Shown here: one piece after another, positions 55,118 to 64,000 of the stretch | Layout of the letters: the number at the start of each line of letters is the position of its first letter | Position numbering within the stretch: the stretch's first letter is position 1 | Assembly (NCBI RefSeq): GCF_003352085.1 | Contig: NZ_CP025804.1 | Span: forward strand, 4,650,001 to 4,714,000 | DNA length: 64,000 nt | Reading direction: 5' to 3' | Origin: Sulfitobacter sp. SK012 | GTDB taxonomy: Bacteria; Pseudomonadota; Alphaproteobacteria; Rhodobacterales; Rhodobacteraceae | Program-made: the position numbers and the translations under genes | The notes under the pieces: model-generated | Databases searched by the model: none | Seen by the model: the letters and a program-made list of their open reading frames with translations, nothing else | Told to the model about the DNA's origin: nothing

Positions 55118-55294
55118 TCAAAGATGGCGGCGTTCATTGTCATTCAGCGGGCGGTCGTCTTCATCGGTCAAGATTCGATGCGCGTCACCTTCAGGATCGT
55201 TGTATTGCCCATTGCGCAGGGTCCAGAAGAACCCAACCAAAGCGACCAGCCCAAGCACAAGAGAAATCGGGATCAGATAAAAGGAGGCGCTCAT
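55118..55294 (-). CDS. ccoS: cbb3 oxidase maturation protein CcoS
   Basis: 58 residues. One membrane helix (FYLIPISLVLGLVALVGFFW) is followed by the CcoS-type segment RNGQYNDPEGDAHRIL and a charged tail. CcoS is needed for cofactor insertion into cbb3 oxidase. ATG 55294 overlaps the ccoI stop as ATGA, and a GGGATG sequence precedes it. Confidence 0.9.
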   Translation of the reverse strand: MSASFYLIPISLVLGLVALVGFFWTLRNGQYNDPEGDAHRILTDEDDRPLNDNERRHL

Positions 55295-57387
55295 CCCTGC
55301 ATCCTAAGCCGCAGGCCATTGGCCAATACGATAACTGATGATGTCGCCATTAGTAGTGCTGCCAGCAACGGGCTAAGCCAGCCCGCCAGCGCCAATGGGA
55401 CCGTGATAATATTGTAGAGGGCTGCGAAGCGCAGATTTTGCAGGATCAACTTGTGCGCCTGCCGAGCCAGCTCAATTGCAGGGATCAACCGCGCAGGATT
55501 GGCCTGCAGTAGCACAAGATCCGCCGCCGATTGGGCCACTTGTGTTGCTTGAGCGAACGAGGCTGATACCGACGCTGCCGAAAGCGCAGGGGCATCATTA
55601 ATCCCATCGCCCAGCATAAGCACGTGTTCATCGCCGCTCCGTAAATAGTGGAGCTTTGCCTCGGGGGACTGTTCCGACTTCCAATCAGTTATCCCATGCG
55701 CCTTTGCAAAACGCGCGACCGAACCTTCGCGATCTCCCGACAGGATCGTGAGCGGAAGACCCTGCTGACGCAGTCCTTGCAGAAAATCATCCAAGCCATC
55801 GCGCGGGGTCTCGTCATAACCAATCCGGACCGGGGGCTGGTCTGACTGTTGAAACCACAGTTCCGGGCCTTCCGCGCTGCTGGCCACACCAACAAACGCC
55901 GCTGATCCCAATACCCTTCCGTCTTGCGTACGCATGCCTTGCCCCGCAACTTCGCTAAGATCTGACGCCGCTTTCATCGGCACTGCACCCGACAAAGCGC
56001 GCGCCAAGGGGTGACTACTACCCGCAGCAAGCGGAGCTGCAGCACGAAGGGTGTTCATGTCTGCGTCAGGCTGTAACTGGGCTGTGGTCAAGGTTCCGGT
56101 CTTGTCTGCAACAACCTGTGTGATCTGCGCCAGACGTTCCAGCGCGGCACCTGATTTCAGCACAATCCCTGCCTGCATCAATATATCGACAGCTCGTGCG
56201 CTGACGGCAGGTGTGGCCAACCCCGCCGCGCAGGGACAAGTCACGACGAGCACCGCAACGGCGATCATCAGCGCTTCGCCAAAATCGGCACCAGCGATAA
56301 AATACCACCAAATAAACCCCACAGCCCCCCCGATCAAAACCAAGGGCACATAACCACGTGCAAACCGGTCAGCCAGCTCTTGCATTTGCCCTTTATGGGC
56401 CGCGGCTTCTTCGGCGAGTGCGGCGATGCGGCTAAGCTGTGCATCACTGCCCACATGGGTGACACGCATCTCAGCCGGACCAGTGACCAACAGACACCCC
56501 GCCGCCAATGGCGCGTTCGTTACGATGTTGACGGGTAGGCTTTCGCCGGTCAGCGGGCTTTCATCCACTTGCACAAGATTATTCAGCAGAATACCGTCCG
56601 CGGGCACCTGTTCGCCTGCTTCGATCAAGACCTCATCCCCCGGCATCAACAGATCAGCAGGCACGTCCTCGTGTCCGGAATGCGTCTTGCGACGGGCTGT
56701 GACGTTCATCATTGCGCGCAAGTTTTCCGCTGCCATACCCGAGCGTTTGCTGAGTTTCTGTTCAAGCACACGGCCGATCAGCAGCAGAAATATCAGCGAG
56801 ACTACTGCATCAAAATAAACGTGTTCGTTCCCGCGCAGAGTTTCAAAAAGACTGGCTGCATAGGTGACAAAGATCGCAATGGTTATTGGCGTATCCATGG
56901 TCATCCGGCCATGTCGCAAAGCACGCAGGGCCGGGCCATAGAACACAGCACCACTGTAAAACACCGCAGGGGCTGTCAGCGCTGCCGAAAGCCAGTGCAT
57001 GAAGCCCATCGTACCAGACCCCATGTCCGTAACGAGGCCAACCCAGACAGAAACGGACAAGGCCATGATGTTCATCATGACAAATCCTGCCACGGCCAAT
57101 GGGCCCAGCAGTGATGAACGCTCCGGTTGATTTTGTGTGGGGTCAAACGGGTGCGCCGTATACCCAAGTGCACCAATGGCATCAAACAAGACCACACTGT
57201 TGGTCTTGGCATCGTCCCAAACCAGGCGCATGCGCCGGGTAGTAGCATTGCCCCGGGCTAGCACCACCCCTTCGACAGAATTTAGGTGCCGTTCAATCTT
57301 GGCGATACAGCCCGCACAATTGACCCCTTCCAGCGAACAGGTCAGGCTTATGGTGCCGTCAGGTGCCGTGGATTCAAAGGCACTCAC
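55291..57387 (-). CDS. ccoI: Copper-exporting P-type ATPase for cbb3 assembly
   Basis: 698 residues. N-terminal heavy-metal-associated domain with C24-A-G-C27; membrane CPC in VTCPCAAGLATP; phosphorylation site DKTGTLT; hinge GDGINDAPAL. This is CcoI/FixI, which moves copper across the inner membrane for assembly of the CcoN binuclear centre. ATGA overlaps on both sides couple it to the small membrane protein before it and to ccoS after it. Confidence 0.94.
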   Translation of the reverse strand: MSAFESTAPDGTISLTCSLEGVNCAGCIAKIERHLNSVEGVVLARGNATTRRMRLVWDDAKTNSVVLFDAIGALGYTAHPFDPTQNQPERSSLLGPLAVAGFVMMNIMALSVSVWVGLVTDMGSGTMGFMHWLSAALTAPAVFYSGAVFYGPALRALRHGRMTMDTPITIAIFVTYAASLFETLRGNEHVYFDAVVSLIFLLLIGRVLEQKLSKRSGMAAENLRAMMNVTARRKTHSGHEDVPADLLMPGDEVLIEAGEQVPADGILLNNLVQVDESPLTGESLPVNIVTNAPLAAGCLLVTGPAEMRVTHVGSDAQLSRIAALAEEAAAHKGQMQELADRFARGYVPLVLIGGAVGFIWWYFIAGADFGEALMIAVAVLVVTCPCAAGLATPAVSARAVDILMQAGIVLKSGAALERLAQITQVVADKTGTLTTAQLQPDADMNTLRAAAPLAAGSSHPLARALSGAVPMKAASDLSEVAGQGMRTQDGRVLGSAAFVGVASSAEGPELWFQQSDQPPVRIGYDETPRDGLDDFLQGLRQQGLPLTILSGDREGSVARFAKAHGITDWKSEQSPEAKLHYLRSGDEHVLMLGDGINDAPALSAASVSASFAQATQVAQSAADLVLLQANPARLIPAIELARQAHKLILQNLRFAALYNIITVPLALAGWLSPLLAALLMATSSVIVLANGLRLRMQG

Positions 57388-57548
57388 TTGGCGGCCCCTG
57401 CGGTTGGGCCCTCGAGAGCTTGATCTTTGAACGCCTCAAACGCAACGGACAGATGCCAGCCCTTAAAGGTCAAGTACCCCAATAACAGGACAAACATCAG
57501 GAGGTACATGGCCCGGCGAAATCGAGGATTTTCTTCAGCTTCCGCCAT
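57384..57548 (-). CDS. 54-residue single-helix membrane protein of the cco operon
   Basis: Starts at ATG 57548, inside the last codons of ccoP, and ends in an ATGA overlap with ccoI. A charged N-terminus (AEAEENPRFRR) precedes one membrane helix (AMYLLMFVLLLGYLTF) and a short outer tail. It occupies the place where ccoG and ccoH usually stand but shows no FixH similarity that I can see. The coupling on both ends supports a real gene, perhaps a small assembly factor. Confidence 0.65.
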   Translation of the reverse strand: MAEAEENPRFRRAMYLLMFVLLLGYLTFKGWHLSVAFEAFKDQALEGPTAGAAK

Positions 57549-58407
57549 CTTCGCCTGCCCAGAGGACATAAAGCGTCAGCATGCGAATTTGTTCATCCGT
57601 CAGCCGTCCGTCCCAAGCAGGCATGACGCCTTGGCGGCCTGCGTAGATGGATTGATAGATCTGCTCTCGATCTGCGCCGTAGATCCACTGATCATCGCCC
57701 AAATCAGGCGCACCGACTTCCAAACCACCGCGCCCGTCATCACCGTGACAGGATGCACAATTATCCTCGTACACAATTTGCCCTCTCGCAACGGCGGCGA
57801 CGTCCTCGCCCCGCCCCGACAAAGACATGACGAAATCAGTGACATCATTGATCTCAGGTTTCTCCAGTATTTCGTCAGCCCCAAAAGCCAGCATCTGCGA
57901 GACAAGCGCATCATCATTGTCAGCGTTTATCCCGTAGCGGATGGCGTATTCGATTTCTTCAGGCGCGCCGGACCACAGCCAATGTGCGTCGGTGAGGTTT
58001 GGGAAACCCTCCTGTCCGGCCAAATCGTTGCGGTGACACGCCGCGCAATTGTCGGCGTACAGCTTGGAGATTGGCGCGCTGTACAACTCCTCCAATGTCG
58101 GGTCGGCAGCCAGTGCTACGATGTCATCAGTCGCGAAAGGTGCAAAATTCTCCGCACGTTCAGCTTCGGCAGCGGCGACAGCTTCGTTGACGGCTGTCCG
58201 AGAGGAATAGCCCAGAAAACCGCGAGCATAATCCGTCGCATATGGGAATGATGGGTAGAGCACCCAAAACAAAACCGCCACGGCTATGCTGATCCAAAGT
58301 GCCCAGCGGGCAGCCCATGGAACTGGTGTGTCCAGTTCCTTGATACCGTCCCATTCGTGGCCTGTCATATCAGTGCCGCTGATAGGATCCTTGTCCTTTA
58401 CCGACAT
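57535..58407 (-). CDS. ccoP: cbb3 cytochrome c oxidase subunit CcoP
   Basis: 290 residues. One membrane helix at about 33-50, then two cytochrome c domains with haem motifs CAACH (121-125) and CASCH (217-221). CcoP is the dihaem electron-entry subunit of the high-affinity oxidase. Its start lies inside the end of ccoQ, and the small membrane-protein gene begins in its last codons. Confidence 0.95.
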   Translation of the reverse strand: MSVKDKDPISGTDMTGHEWDGIKELDTPVPWAARWALWISIAVAVLFWVLYPSFPYATDYARGFLGYSSRTAVNEAVAAAEAERAENFAPFATDDIVALAADPTLEELYSAPISKLYADNCAACHRNDLAGQEGFPNLTDAHWLWSGAPEEIEYAIRYGINADNDDALVSQMLAFGADEILEKPEINDVTDFVMSLSGRGEDVAAVARGQIVYEDNCASCHGDDGRGGLEVGAPDLGDDQWIYGADREQIYQSIYAGRQGVMPAWDGRLTDEQIRMLTLYVLWAGEDGGS

Positions 58408-58565
58408 GGATGATCCTCCTCGTCATTCAGCGGCGATTGGGCCGCCTCATCATAGATACGGCGACGTGACGGCCAATAGGTCCAAAGCACAGCGCCTAGA
58501 AACACGGTCAGCAGGTAAATAGCGCCTGCCGTTTTAGAGAAAACCAGAACAGCATCGTGTGTCAT
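58398..58565 (-). CDS. ccoQ: cbb3 oxidase subunit CcoQ
   Basis: 55 residues. One membrane helix (AIYLLTVFLGAVLWTYW) is followed by RRRIYDEAAQSPLNDEE, the pattern of CcoQ/FixQ, which stabilises the oxidase complex. It overlaps the ccoO stop (ATGA) and runs 10 bases into ccoP. Confidence 0.9.
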   Translation of the reverse strand: MTHDAVLVFSKTAGAIYLLTVFLGAVLWTYWPSRRRIYDEAAQSPLNDEEDHPCR

Positions 58566-59293
58566 CGGGCGATCTCCTCTTGATTCAGGGCATCGAAGTT
58601 AACCAACGTGCCCAACATTTGCAGGTACGCCACAAGCGCGTCCATTTCCGTCACGATGTGCGGTTGACCGTCGAAATCGCGCACTTGTACGTTCTCGCCG
58701 AAAAGCTCCTGCAATTCGGTCTCGTAGTACTGTTCTGCGTCCGCCTGCCATGCGGCCGCCTTACCAGCATTCTCGATCTGATCATCTGTGTAAGGTACAC
58801 CAGTATAACTCAGCGCTTTCAGCGCTGCTGGCAACGGGCCGGTATTCAACCTCACCTCTGACAGGAAAGCATAGCCCGGCATTACCGATCCTTCGACAAG
58901 TTCGCGGGGCTTTTCTAGATGAGCAACATGCCATGCATCAGAGTATTTTCCGCCAATCCGAGCCAAATCCGGCCCAGTGCGTTTAGAACCCCACTGAAAG
59001 GGGTGATCATACATGCTTTCGGCTGCCAGACTAAAGTGACCATAGCGTTCCACATCCGAACGCAACGTGCGGATCATTTGGCTGTGACAAGCATAGCACC
59101 CTTCGCGAATGTAGATGTCACGCCCGGCCAGCTCTAGCGGTGTATACGGGCGCATCCCTTCAACTTTTTCTACCGTGTTTTCGATGGTAAACAGCGGCGC
59201 GATTTCAACAAGTCCACCAATTGAGGCGACCACGAGGATGGCCATGGCAAACTTTAACGAATGGCGCTCTAGTTTTTGATGTCGTGTGCTCAT
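58562..59293 (-). CDS. ccoO: cbb3 cytochrome c oxidase subunit CcoO
   Basis: 243 residues. N-terminal membrane anchor at about 13-33 and one haem c motif CYACH at 66-70 with SQMIRTLRSDVERYG after it. ATG 59293 follows GGAG and lies 4 bp after the ccoN stop; a longer frame would run into ccoN. CcoO passes electrons from CcoP to CcoN. Confidence 0.95.
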   Translation of the reverse strand: MSTRHQKLERHSLKFAMAILVVASIGGLVEIAPLFTIENTVEKVEGMRPYTPLELAGRDIYIREGCYACHSQMIRTLRSDVERYGHFSLAAESMYDHPFQWGSKRTGPDLARIGGKYSDAWHVAHLEKPRELVEGSVMPGYAFLSEVRLNTGPLPAALKALSYTGVPYTDDQIENAGKAAAWQADAEQYYETELQELFGENVQVRDFDGQPHIVTEMDALVAYLQMLGTLVNFDALNQEEIAR

Positions 59294-59297
59294 GCGT

Positions 59298-60920
59298 CTA
59301 CTCCGCCGGCCGTTGGGCAAGTGGCCCAGGATGCTCTGTTTCAGCCAGTTTTGGCCCGCTAACTGTCATGTAAATATTATAGGCGCCGATACAGGCCCCG
59401 ATCAGATAGAGCAGCCCACCAATAGCTCGGGCAACATAGTAAGGATGCATCGCGATCACGCTGTCGAGGAACGAATATTGGAACGCGCCATCAGCCGAAT
59501 AGGTCTGCCACATCAGCGATTGCGTGATGCCACTGTTCCACATGGCTCCGACGTAAATCAGAGTGCCGGATAGGGCGAGCCAGAAATGCCAGGCCTCCAG
59601 CTTTTGGGAATAGGTTCCCTCACGTTTCCAGATCCACGGCACCATTTTATACATGGCACCAAAGGTGATGAAGGCGACCCAACCCAGCGCACCGGCATGA
59701 ACGTGGCCGATGGTCCAATCGGTATAGTGGCTCAGCGAATTCACTGGCCGGATCGCCATAAAGGATCCCTCGAATGTAGACAGGCCGTAGAACAAAATAG
59801 CCACCATCATGAAACGCACCGCAGGATCTGTGCGCACTTTGTCCCAAGCACCGTTGAGTGTCAGGATGCCGTTGAACACCGATGCCCAGCTGGGCACCAG
59901 CAGGATGATCGACATGCTCATGCCTAGATACTGCACCCAGTCTGGCAAGGCCGTGTAATGTAAGTGGTGCGATCCGGCCCAAAGATAAAGAAACGTGATC
60001 CCCCAAAACCCCACAATCGACATGCGATAGGAATAGATCGGCCGGTTCACGGCTTTGGGTAGGAAATAATACAGCATCCCCAGAAAACCCGCAGTCAGCA
60101 GGAACCCAACGGCATTGTGGCCGTACCACCACTGGGTCATGGCGTCCTGCACACCTGCAAAGAGCGAATAACTTTTAGGATATTCGATCGACACCGGTAT
60201 TGCCAGATTGTTGACGGTATGCAGCATCGCAATGACTACGATGAAGGCCAGATAGTACCAGTTGGCCACGTAAATATGCGGCTCAGCTCGGCGCGAAAGT
60301 GTCTTGAGATACAAAAATAGATAGCCGACCCACACCACCAACAGCAACAGGTCTGCGTACCATTCCGGTTCTGCGTATTCTCTGGACTGGGTAATCCCCA
60401 TCGGATAGCCGGTCGCGGCAATAACCAAAAAGAGATTGTATCCCCAGAAAACCATCCAAGGCAGCGTTTCACTGGCCAGTCGTGCCCGCGAAGTACGTTG
60501 CACTACATAGAACGAGGTGGCGATCAGCGCGTTACCACCAAAACCAAACACGACACCCGAGGTATGAACAGGCCGCATTCGGCCAAAATTCGACCATGAC
60601 ATATCGCCGTTCAAATCGGGAAAGGCGAGTTGCCACGCGATGATATCGCCAACGGCAAACGCGACCACCCCCCAAATCAATGTGGCGATCACACCATACT
60701 TGATAACGGTGTCGCTGTATTCCAGCGGAACTTCGACTTTGGGATCAGTGATGCGGTTTATGATCCACATCAGCCCCCAACCTGCACCAATCGCAATAAG
60801 CCACCCATGCAAAACATAGGCAATTGGCACACCCCAGCCCAATATCGCGATACCTCCCAGCATGACGAGGAACAGGACCACCATCAGCACAAGATCTTCG
60901 AGCGTCATTTCAGACCGCAT
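59298..60920 (-). CDS. ccoN: cbb3 cytochrome c oxidase catalytic subunit CcoN
   Basis: 540 residues with about 12-14 membrane helices. Haem-copper oxidase marks include [42 protein letters not shown] in pieces, the [13 protein letters not shown] histidines, and [14 protein letters not shown]. Together with CcoO and CcoP it forms the microaerobic terminal oxidase. No TTGAT-N4-ATCAA FNR box was seen directly upstream. Confidence 0.96.
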   Translation of the reverse strand: MRSEMTLEDLVLMVVLFLVMLGGIAILGWGVPIAYVLHGWLIAIGAGWGLMWIINRITDPKVEVPLEYSDTVIKYGVIATLIWGVVAFAVGDIIAWQLAFPDLNGDMSWSNFGRMRPVHTSGVVFGFGGNALIATSFYVVQRTSRARLASETLPWMVFWGYNLFLVIAATGYPMGITQSREYAEPEWYADLLLLVVWVGYLFLYLKTLSRRAEPHIYVANWYYLAFIVVIAMLHTVNNLAIPVSIEYPKSYSLFAGVQDAMTQWWYGHNAVGFLLTAGFLGMLYYFLPKAVNRPIYSYRMSIVGFWGITFLYLWAGSHHLHYTALPDWVQYLGMSMSIILLVPSWASVFNGILTLNGAWDKVRTDPAVRFMMVAILFYGLSTFEGSFMAIRPVNSLSHYTDWTIGHVHAGALGWVAFITFGAMYKMVPWIWKREGTYSQKLEAWHFWLALSGTLIYVGAMWNSGITQSLMWQTYSADGAFQYSFLDSVIAMHPYYVARAIGGLLYLIGACIGAYNIYMTVSGPKLAETEHPGPLAQRPAE

Positions 60921-60961
60921 GACAGGCCTCCTGCTTGTGGGTTTGTAGTGATGAAGAAACG

Positions 60962-60973
60962 CGGATTAATCCG
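60962..60973. promoter_or_regulatory. Palindrome upstream of ccoN
   Basis: CGGATTAATCCG is a perfect 12-bp palindrome 42-53 bp before the ccoN start, in the short gap after the DUF2189 gene. It does not match the FNR/FnrL consensus. It could be a regulator site, but a chance palindrome of this size is possible. Confidence 0.35.
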
Positions 60974-60989
60974 TTGGGAACAGGCGCGG

Positions 60990-61730
60990 TCATTGCGGCT
61001 CTCCTTGAAACAGCTCAGCGTAGGCGTGCCATGTGGCGTACCCAAGCAGCGGGAAGATGATAACCAAGCCAAGCAGACCCGTTAGAATACCAATTCCGGA
61101 AAGAATGGTAATGGTAACGCCCCACAGAACCGCCAACCGGAAATTCTGTGTAGTGGCGTTAAAACTAAGCCCCATCGCCGAAAATCCGTCTATGTTGCGC
61201 TCTACCAGCATCGGGAGCGAAAAAGCCGAAACAGCAAAGCCGAGTGCTGCGAACAGCCCACCAACCAATGAGCCGACAATCAGTAATATCCACCCTGACG
61301 GGGTGCTCAACATCAGTTCCAAGGTCTCGGAAAATCCCGCAAAAGGCCGCAAGCCGTATTCAATGGCAAACAACACCGTGGCGGCCCTGATCCACGTCAG
61401 GGCAAAGACCATCAGGATAACCCCGACCAGTGCAATTTGCCCCTTTGCCGCGACGTCCTTTTTGCCTCTCGCTACGGCGTAGAGACCAACCGTCGCAACC
61501 GGGCCTACAAGAACACCACCAGCCAGGAGCGGCAGCAACATCCACGCCAGTCCAGTTGCCCCAAGCACCCAGATCAACGCCCAACCCAGAACAACCAATC
61601 CAATCCCGTAAGCCAGTGACAGTCCGGGGTTTGCACGAAAATCCGACCATCCCGCCGAAAGCCACCCCTTGATTATGGAAAGGGGTTCGCCCTTCAAAAC
61701 ACGGGCTCTTGTGTATTCAGATGCCTTCAT
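60990..61730 (-). CDS. DUF2189 membrane protein
   Basis: 246 residues, six predicted membrane segments. GWSDFRANPGLSLAYGIGLV and GPVATVGLYAVARGKK are typical of the DUF2189 family, often found beside cbb3 oxidase genes. Function unknown. Same strand as ccoN, 69 bp upstream, so co-transcription is likely. Confidence 0.85.
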   Translation of the reverse strand: MKASEYTRARVLKGEPLSIIKGWLSAGWSDFRANPGLSLAYGIGLVVLGWALIWVLGATGLAWMLLPLLAGGVLVGPVATVGLYAVARGKKDVAAKGQIALVGVILMVFALTWIRAATVLFAIEYGLRPFAGFSETLELMLSTPSGWILLIVGSLVGGLFAALGFAVSAFSLPMLVERNIDGFSAMGLSFNATTQNFRLAVLWGVTITILSGIGILTGLLGLVIIFPLLGYATWHAYAELFQGEPQ

Positions 61731-62274
61731 GGAGGTCCCTCAATTTAAGATTCGTGGAATATGGCGTCTACCCGTATCTTCACGGAATAGACCGCCGATC
61801 TCAACCCAACTTTGCGCAAGCACAACAAACAAAGCTATTTTCTTTCGATTTCCACTCAGCTTGCTCTTGGTTGAAGGCCCGTTGGCGGAGCGTGGGATCA
61901 TCTTGCTTCATTAGACAGTCCGCACGTCAGCCGATAATTTTTCCTGCCAGTCTCCACACAATTTTCATTGCTGAAAGGTTGTTCATTTCGATGGAAAACG
62001 TCACCTTGGCGAAGGTGTCGTCTCCATCCTAGGCAGAAGGCACTGGCTAAGGGGTGCGGTCCAGAAGGAGGAATGCCCTCAGTGTGCAGGTACAGAAGCG
62101 GCACAATGGCACTACGTTGAGTGTACTGACGCCCCAAAGGCGGAGAACTATGGGGCTGAGGCCCATGAGAGAAAACAATATGGCAAAAGTACCAAGTACG
62201 ATTTTCTCCCAGATTGTTTCCTTTTCGCTATTCTCACGAAGAAACCGCTTCCCGTTCGAATTTCAACAACCCCG
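61731..62274. other. Gene-free region between DUF2189 and fliP
   Basis: About 540 bp with no supported gene. GCCCCA (62131-62136) can pair with TGGGGC (62151-62156), or ATGGG (62150-62154) with CCCAT (62162-62166); the two are mutually exclusive. It also holds the promoter of the DUF2189/cco genes. Confidence 0.4.
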
Positions 62275-63012
62275 CTAAAAATAGCTCCGCACAAGACTCC
62301 CTGCAATAAGGGCCCACCCGTCTGCGATCACAAAAAAAGCGAGCTTAAACGGTAAAGAAACGACTGCGGGGGGCACCATCATCATACCCATCGACATCAA
62401 AATCGCTGCAACTACGAGGTCAATAATCAAAAATGGAAGGTAGATCAAAAACCCAATTTGAAACGCTCTAGAGATTTCTGACAATAAAAAACTAGGAACC
62501 AATACCGAGAGCGGAGCATCAGCTGTAGGTTGAGCTGCTACTGTATCCGGTCGAAGTTCAGCCATTGCAAAGAACGTATCTGGGTCAAGTCTGTTCGCCA
62601 TAAAGACGCGAAACGGCTCCAGCGTTCTAACAAAAGCTGTCTCAGCATCTATTGTGTTTGCAGTAAGGGGCTCAATTCCATATTCCCAAGCCGCAGTGAA
62701 AACTGGCTCCATGATAAAATAGGTTAAGAATAGAGCCAAGCTTACAATTAGCATATTTGGTGGCGACTGTTGCAGCCCGATGGCTTGGCGCAAGATCGAC
62801 AAAACGGTAACAAGGAATGGAAAACACGTAACCATAATTGCTAGCCCAGGAGCAAGGCTGAGGACAGTTACGAGCGCAAAAAGCTGAATTGTGCGCGCGG
62901 AGATTGAAGTATCATCCCCTAATGAAATTGAGAGATCTTGTGCGAATCCAGTACTCGGGAGCAATGCTAAGTTGAGCATAAGTAAAGTAAGCAGCCAAAC
63001 TCTCGTCGACAT
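62275..63012 (-). CDS. fliP: Flagellar export protein FliP
   Basis: 245 residues. Signal peptide about 1-25, then four membrane segments. LAPGLAIMVTCFPFLVTVLSILRQAIG and LSEISRAFQIGFLIYLPFLIIDLVV, in pieces, and MSMGMMMVPP are the FliP/YscR family blocks. FliP forms the core of the flagellar type III export gate. It starts one base-overlap after fliN. Confidence 0.95.
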   Translation of the reverse strand: MSTRVWLLTLLMLNLALLPSTGFAQDLSISLGDDTSISARTIQLFALVTVLSLAPGLAIMVTCFPFLVTVLSILRQAIGLQQSPPNMLIVSLALFLTYFIMEPVFTAAWEYGIEPLTANTIDAETAFVRTLEPFRVFMANRLDPDTFFAMAELRPDTVAAQPTADAPLSVLVPSFLLSEISRAFQIGFLIYLPFLIIDLVVAAILMSMGMMMVPPAVVSLPFKLAFFVIADGWALIAGSLVRSYF

Positions 63013-63296
63013 CAGTTGCCCTTTTTTGCGTCGATCACCTCAAGTAAACGCACGACTAATTGGCCCGAATTATCACCCTCCTGCTCTTCAAGGCTTCCAC
63101 GCGCAATCAAGCGGTCGCCAACGTAAAGATCCACTGGGTCATCTATTCGCCGGTCGAGCGTCAGGACGGCATTTTCGCCAAGCATCACCAGATCCCTAAC
63201 TAAAGGGCGAGCCTTACCAACACATACAGTGACTTCAATCGACACGGCCGTGAAGGGATTTGAGGTATCGGTAGCGGGCATAGCGGTATCAGTCAT
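63012..63296 (-). CDS. fliN: Flagellar motor switch protein FliN
   Basis: 94 residues, little more than the C-terminal SpoA domain: IEVTVCVGKARPLVRDLVML, GENAVLTLDRRIDDPVDLY and VGDRLIARGSL in sequence. FliN is part of the C-ring switch complex. ATG 63296 overlaps the fliH end by 8 bases and fits the family; a longer frame goes further into fliH. Confidence 0.9.
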   Translation of the reverse strand: MTDTAMPATDTSNPFTAVSIEVTVCVGKARPLVRDLVMLGENAVLTLDRRIDDPVDLYVGDRLIARGSLEEQEGDNSGQLVVRLLEVIDAKKGN

Positions 63297-63894
63297 CAGG
63301 TGTCTCCGACTTGGTTTGGTGGAAAAAAGCCGAAACAGCTTTGGCGATGCCATCGGTCACTTCATCCAAATTGATCTCACGCTCCCAAAGGCCAAGTCTG
63401 ATATAAACTTGGCCTGCGCTCAGATTTGATTCCGATTTCAATGCAAAAGGAAGATGCGCCTCGTTTTGTTCAAGCAGTGCTTGCACAGCGTCGTAGTTTT
63501 CTGGCGCGACTGTAATTGTAGCGGTGCCCTCCATCTGCATAGACGTTATCTCAGAAAGCTGTTCCAAAACATGACCACCCAATGCGTTGGCGGCTAGTTG
63601 CGGTAGTAATTTATGCAGTATTTCACCAAACAGTGGCTGAAGACCATTTGTCAGCTTCATCAGTGCTTCATGGTAGGTGAATGACATGTCTTGAAGGTTC
63701 TGGGCAAAATCAACGGAGATATTGGTTTGATCAGTTTGATGAGCGTTGATTGCATCAACCCACCCTGCCTGATAGCCATCTTCGAAGATTTGCAATCTTT
63801 TCTCTTCTAAAATGTCAATCTTTGCGATTTCTGCTTCCTCTGGACCGCGCGCAATGGAGGTAAAATCTTTATAGCGATGAGATATTGAGCTCAT
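63289..63894 (-). CDS. fliH: FliH-like flagellar export protein
   Basis: 201 residues. An N-terminal, coiled-coil-prone part (EEAEIAKIDILEEKRLQIF, with EDGYQAGW) is followed by a FliH/HrpE-like C-terminal domain ending GQVYIRLGLWEREINLDEV. FliH anchors and inhibits the FliI ATPase. The position between fliF and fliN supports the call. ATGA overlap with fliF. Confidence 0.8.
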   Translation of the reverse strand: MSSISHRYKDFTSIARGPEEAEIAKIDILEEKRLQIFEDGYQAGWVDAINAHQTDQTNISVDFAQNLQDMSFTYHEALMKLTNGLQPLFGEILHKLLPQLAANALGGHVLEQLSEITSMQMEGTATITVAPENYDAVQALLEQNEAHLPFALKSESNLSAGQVYIRLGLWEREINLDEVTDGIAKAVSAFFHQTKSETPDD

Positions 63895-64000
63895 GCATTT
63901 TCCTCCTTGTCTTCAAGCCAGCCGCGGAGAATTTCGACCGTCTCTTCCTGCCTTTCACCAATCATTGAACGCAACCGAGCAACTGGATCTTCAGTGTTGC
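63891..64000 (-). CDS. fliF: Flagellar M-ring protein FliF, C-terminal end (partial)
   Basis: Only the last 36 residues lie in the window: TEDPVARLRSMIGERQEET then VEILRGWLEDKEENA. This is the FliF C-terminal helix that binds FliG. The stop overlaps the fliH start as ATGA. Confidence 0.85.
   Translation of the reverse strand, partial: NTEDPVARLRSMIGERQEETVEILRGWLEDKEENA

Noticed and set aside
1..64000. CRISPR arrays, rRNA genes, intact prophage or transposon.
   Set aside because: No regular repeat-spacer pattern, rRNA sequence, integrase, terminase or transposase was seen on either strand.

Overview
The window looks like the chromosome of a marine-type alphaproteobacterium of the Rhodobacteraceae (Roseobacter group). 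The reasons are a six-gene Mrp antiporter operon whose MrpA carries a fused MrpB domain, a ccoNOQP-ccoI-ccoS cbb3 oxidase cluster, the flagellar order fliF-fliH-fliN-fliP with a short FliN, a complex-I NDUFA9-like gene coupled to uppP, and many ABC importers. Species cannot be read from the sequence alone.

Layout. 1-2.5 kb: the end of a TetR gene, a conserved hypothetical gene cut short, a HEPN/RES toxin-like gene with an abnormal N-terminus, a gene-free stretch and tRNA-Leu(CAG). 2.7-8.3 kb: housekeeping genes (NDUFA9-like, uppP, UDP-glucuronate epimerase, aminotransferase, AttM-like metallo-beta-lactamase, SDR). 8.7-14.7 kb: mrpA(B)CDEFG. 14.8-17.2 kb: an MFS transporter and a divergent WYL-regulator/small-protein pair sharing a perfect palindromic operator. 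17.4-24.0 kb: a LuxR-type solo regulator, a polyamine-type ABC importer and two SDRs. 24.2-32.7 kb: an AfuA/FbpA-type ABC importer with a HAD phosphatase, divergent from an OmpR-type response regulator and a hybrid histidine kinase. 33.0-36.7 kb: a 3-hydroxybenzoate 4-monooxygenase-like gene, followed by a LysR gene and a two-domain ABM gene that both look broken.

36.9-54.3 kb is the most interesting part: a minus-strand catabolic locus of about 17 kb. It encodes a CoA-transferase, enoyl-CoA hydratase, aldehyde dehydrogenase, a sugar-type ABC importer, two GMC oxidoreductases, a Dabb protein and a LacI regulator. A second unit follows with a Gfo/Idh/MocA oxidoreductase, an FAD dehydrogenase and a 2-keto-3-deoxygluconate kinase. 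Palindromes sharing the core TGGAACGTTCCA lie only before these two units. In both, the palindrome fills the same position in a -35/-10 spacer, which ties the units together as one regulon. The substrate is not obvious: sugar oxidation and acyl-CoA chemistry are under the same control. A 27-codon upstream ORF and a degenerate second binding-protein fragment lie inside the locus.

54.4-61.7 kb: a glyoxalase-like VOC protein and the cbb3 oxidase cluster, read ccoN-ccoO-ccoQ-ccoP-small membrane protein-ccoI-ccoS; ccoG and ccoH are not at their usual place. 62.3-64.0 kb: flagellar export and switch genes fliP, fliN, fliH and the tail of fliF. No rRNA, CRISPR array or intact insertion sequence was seen.
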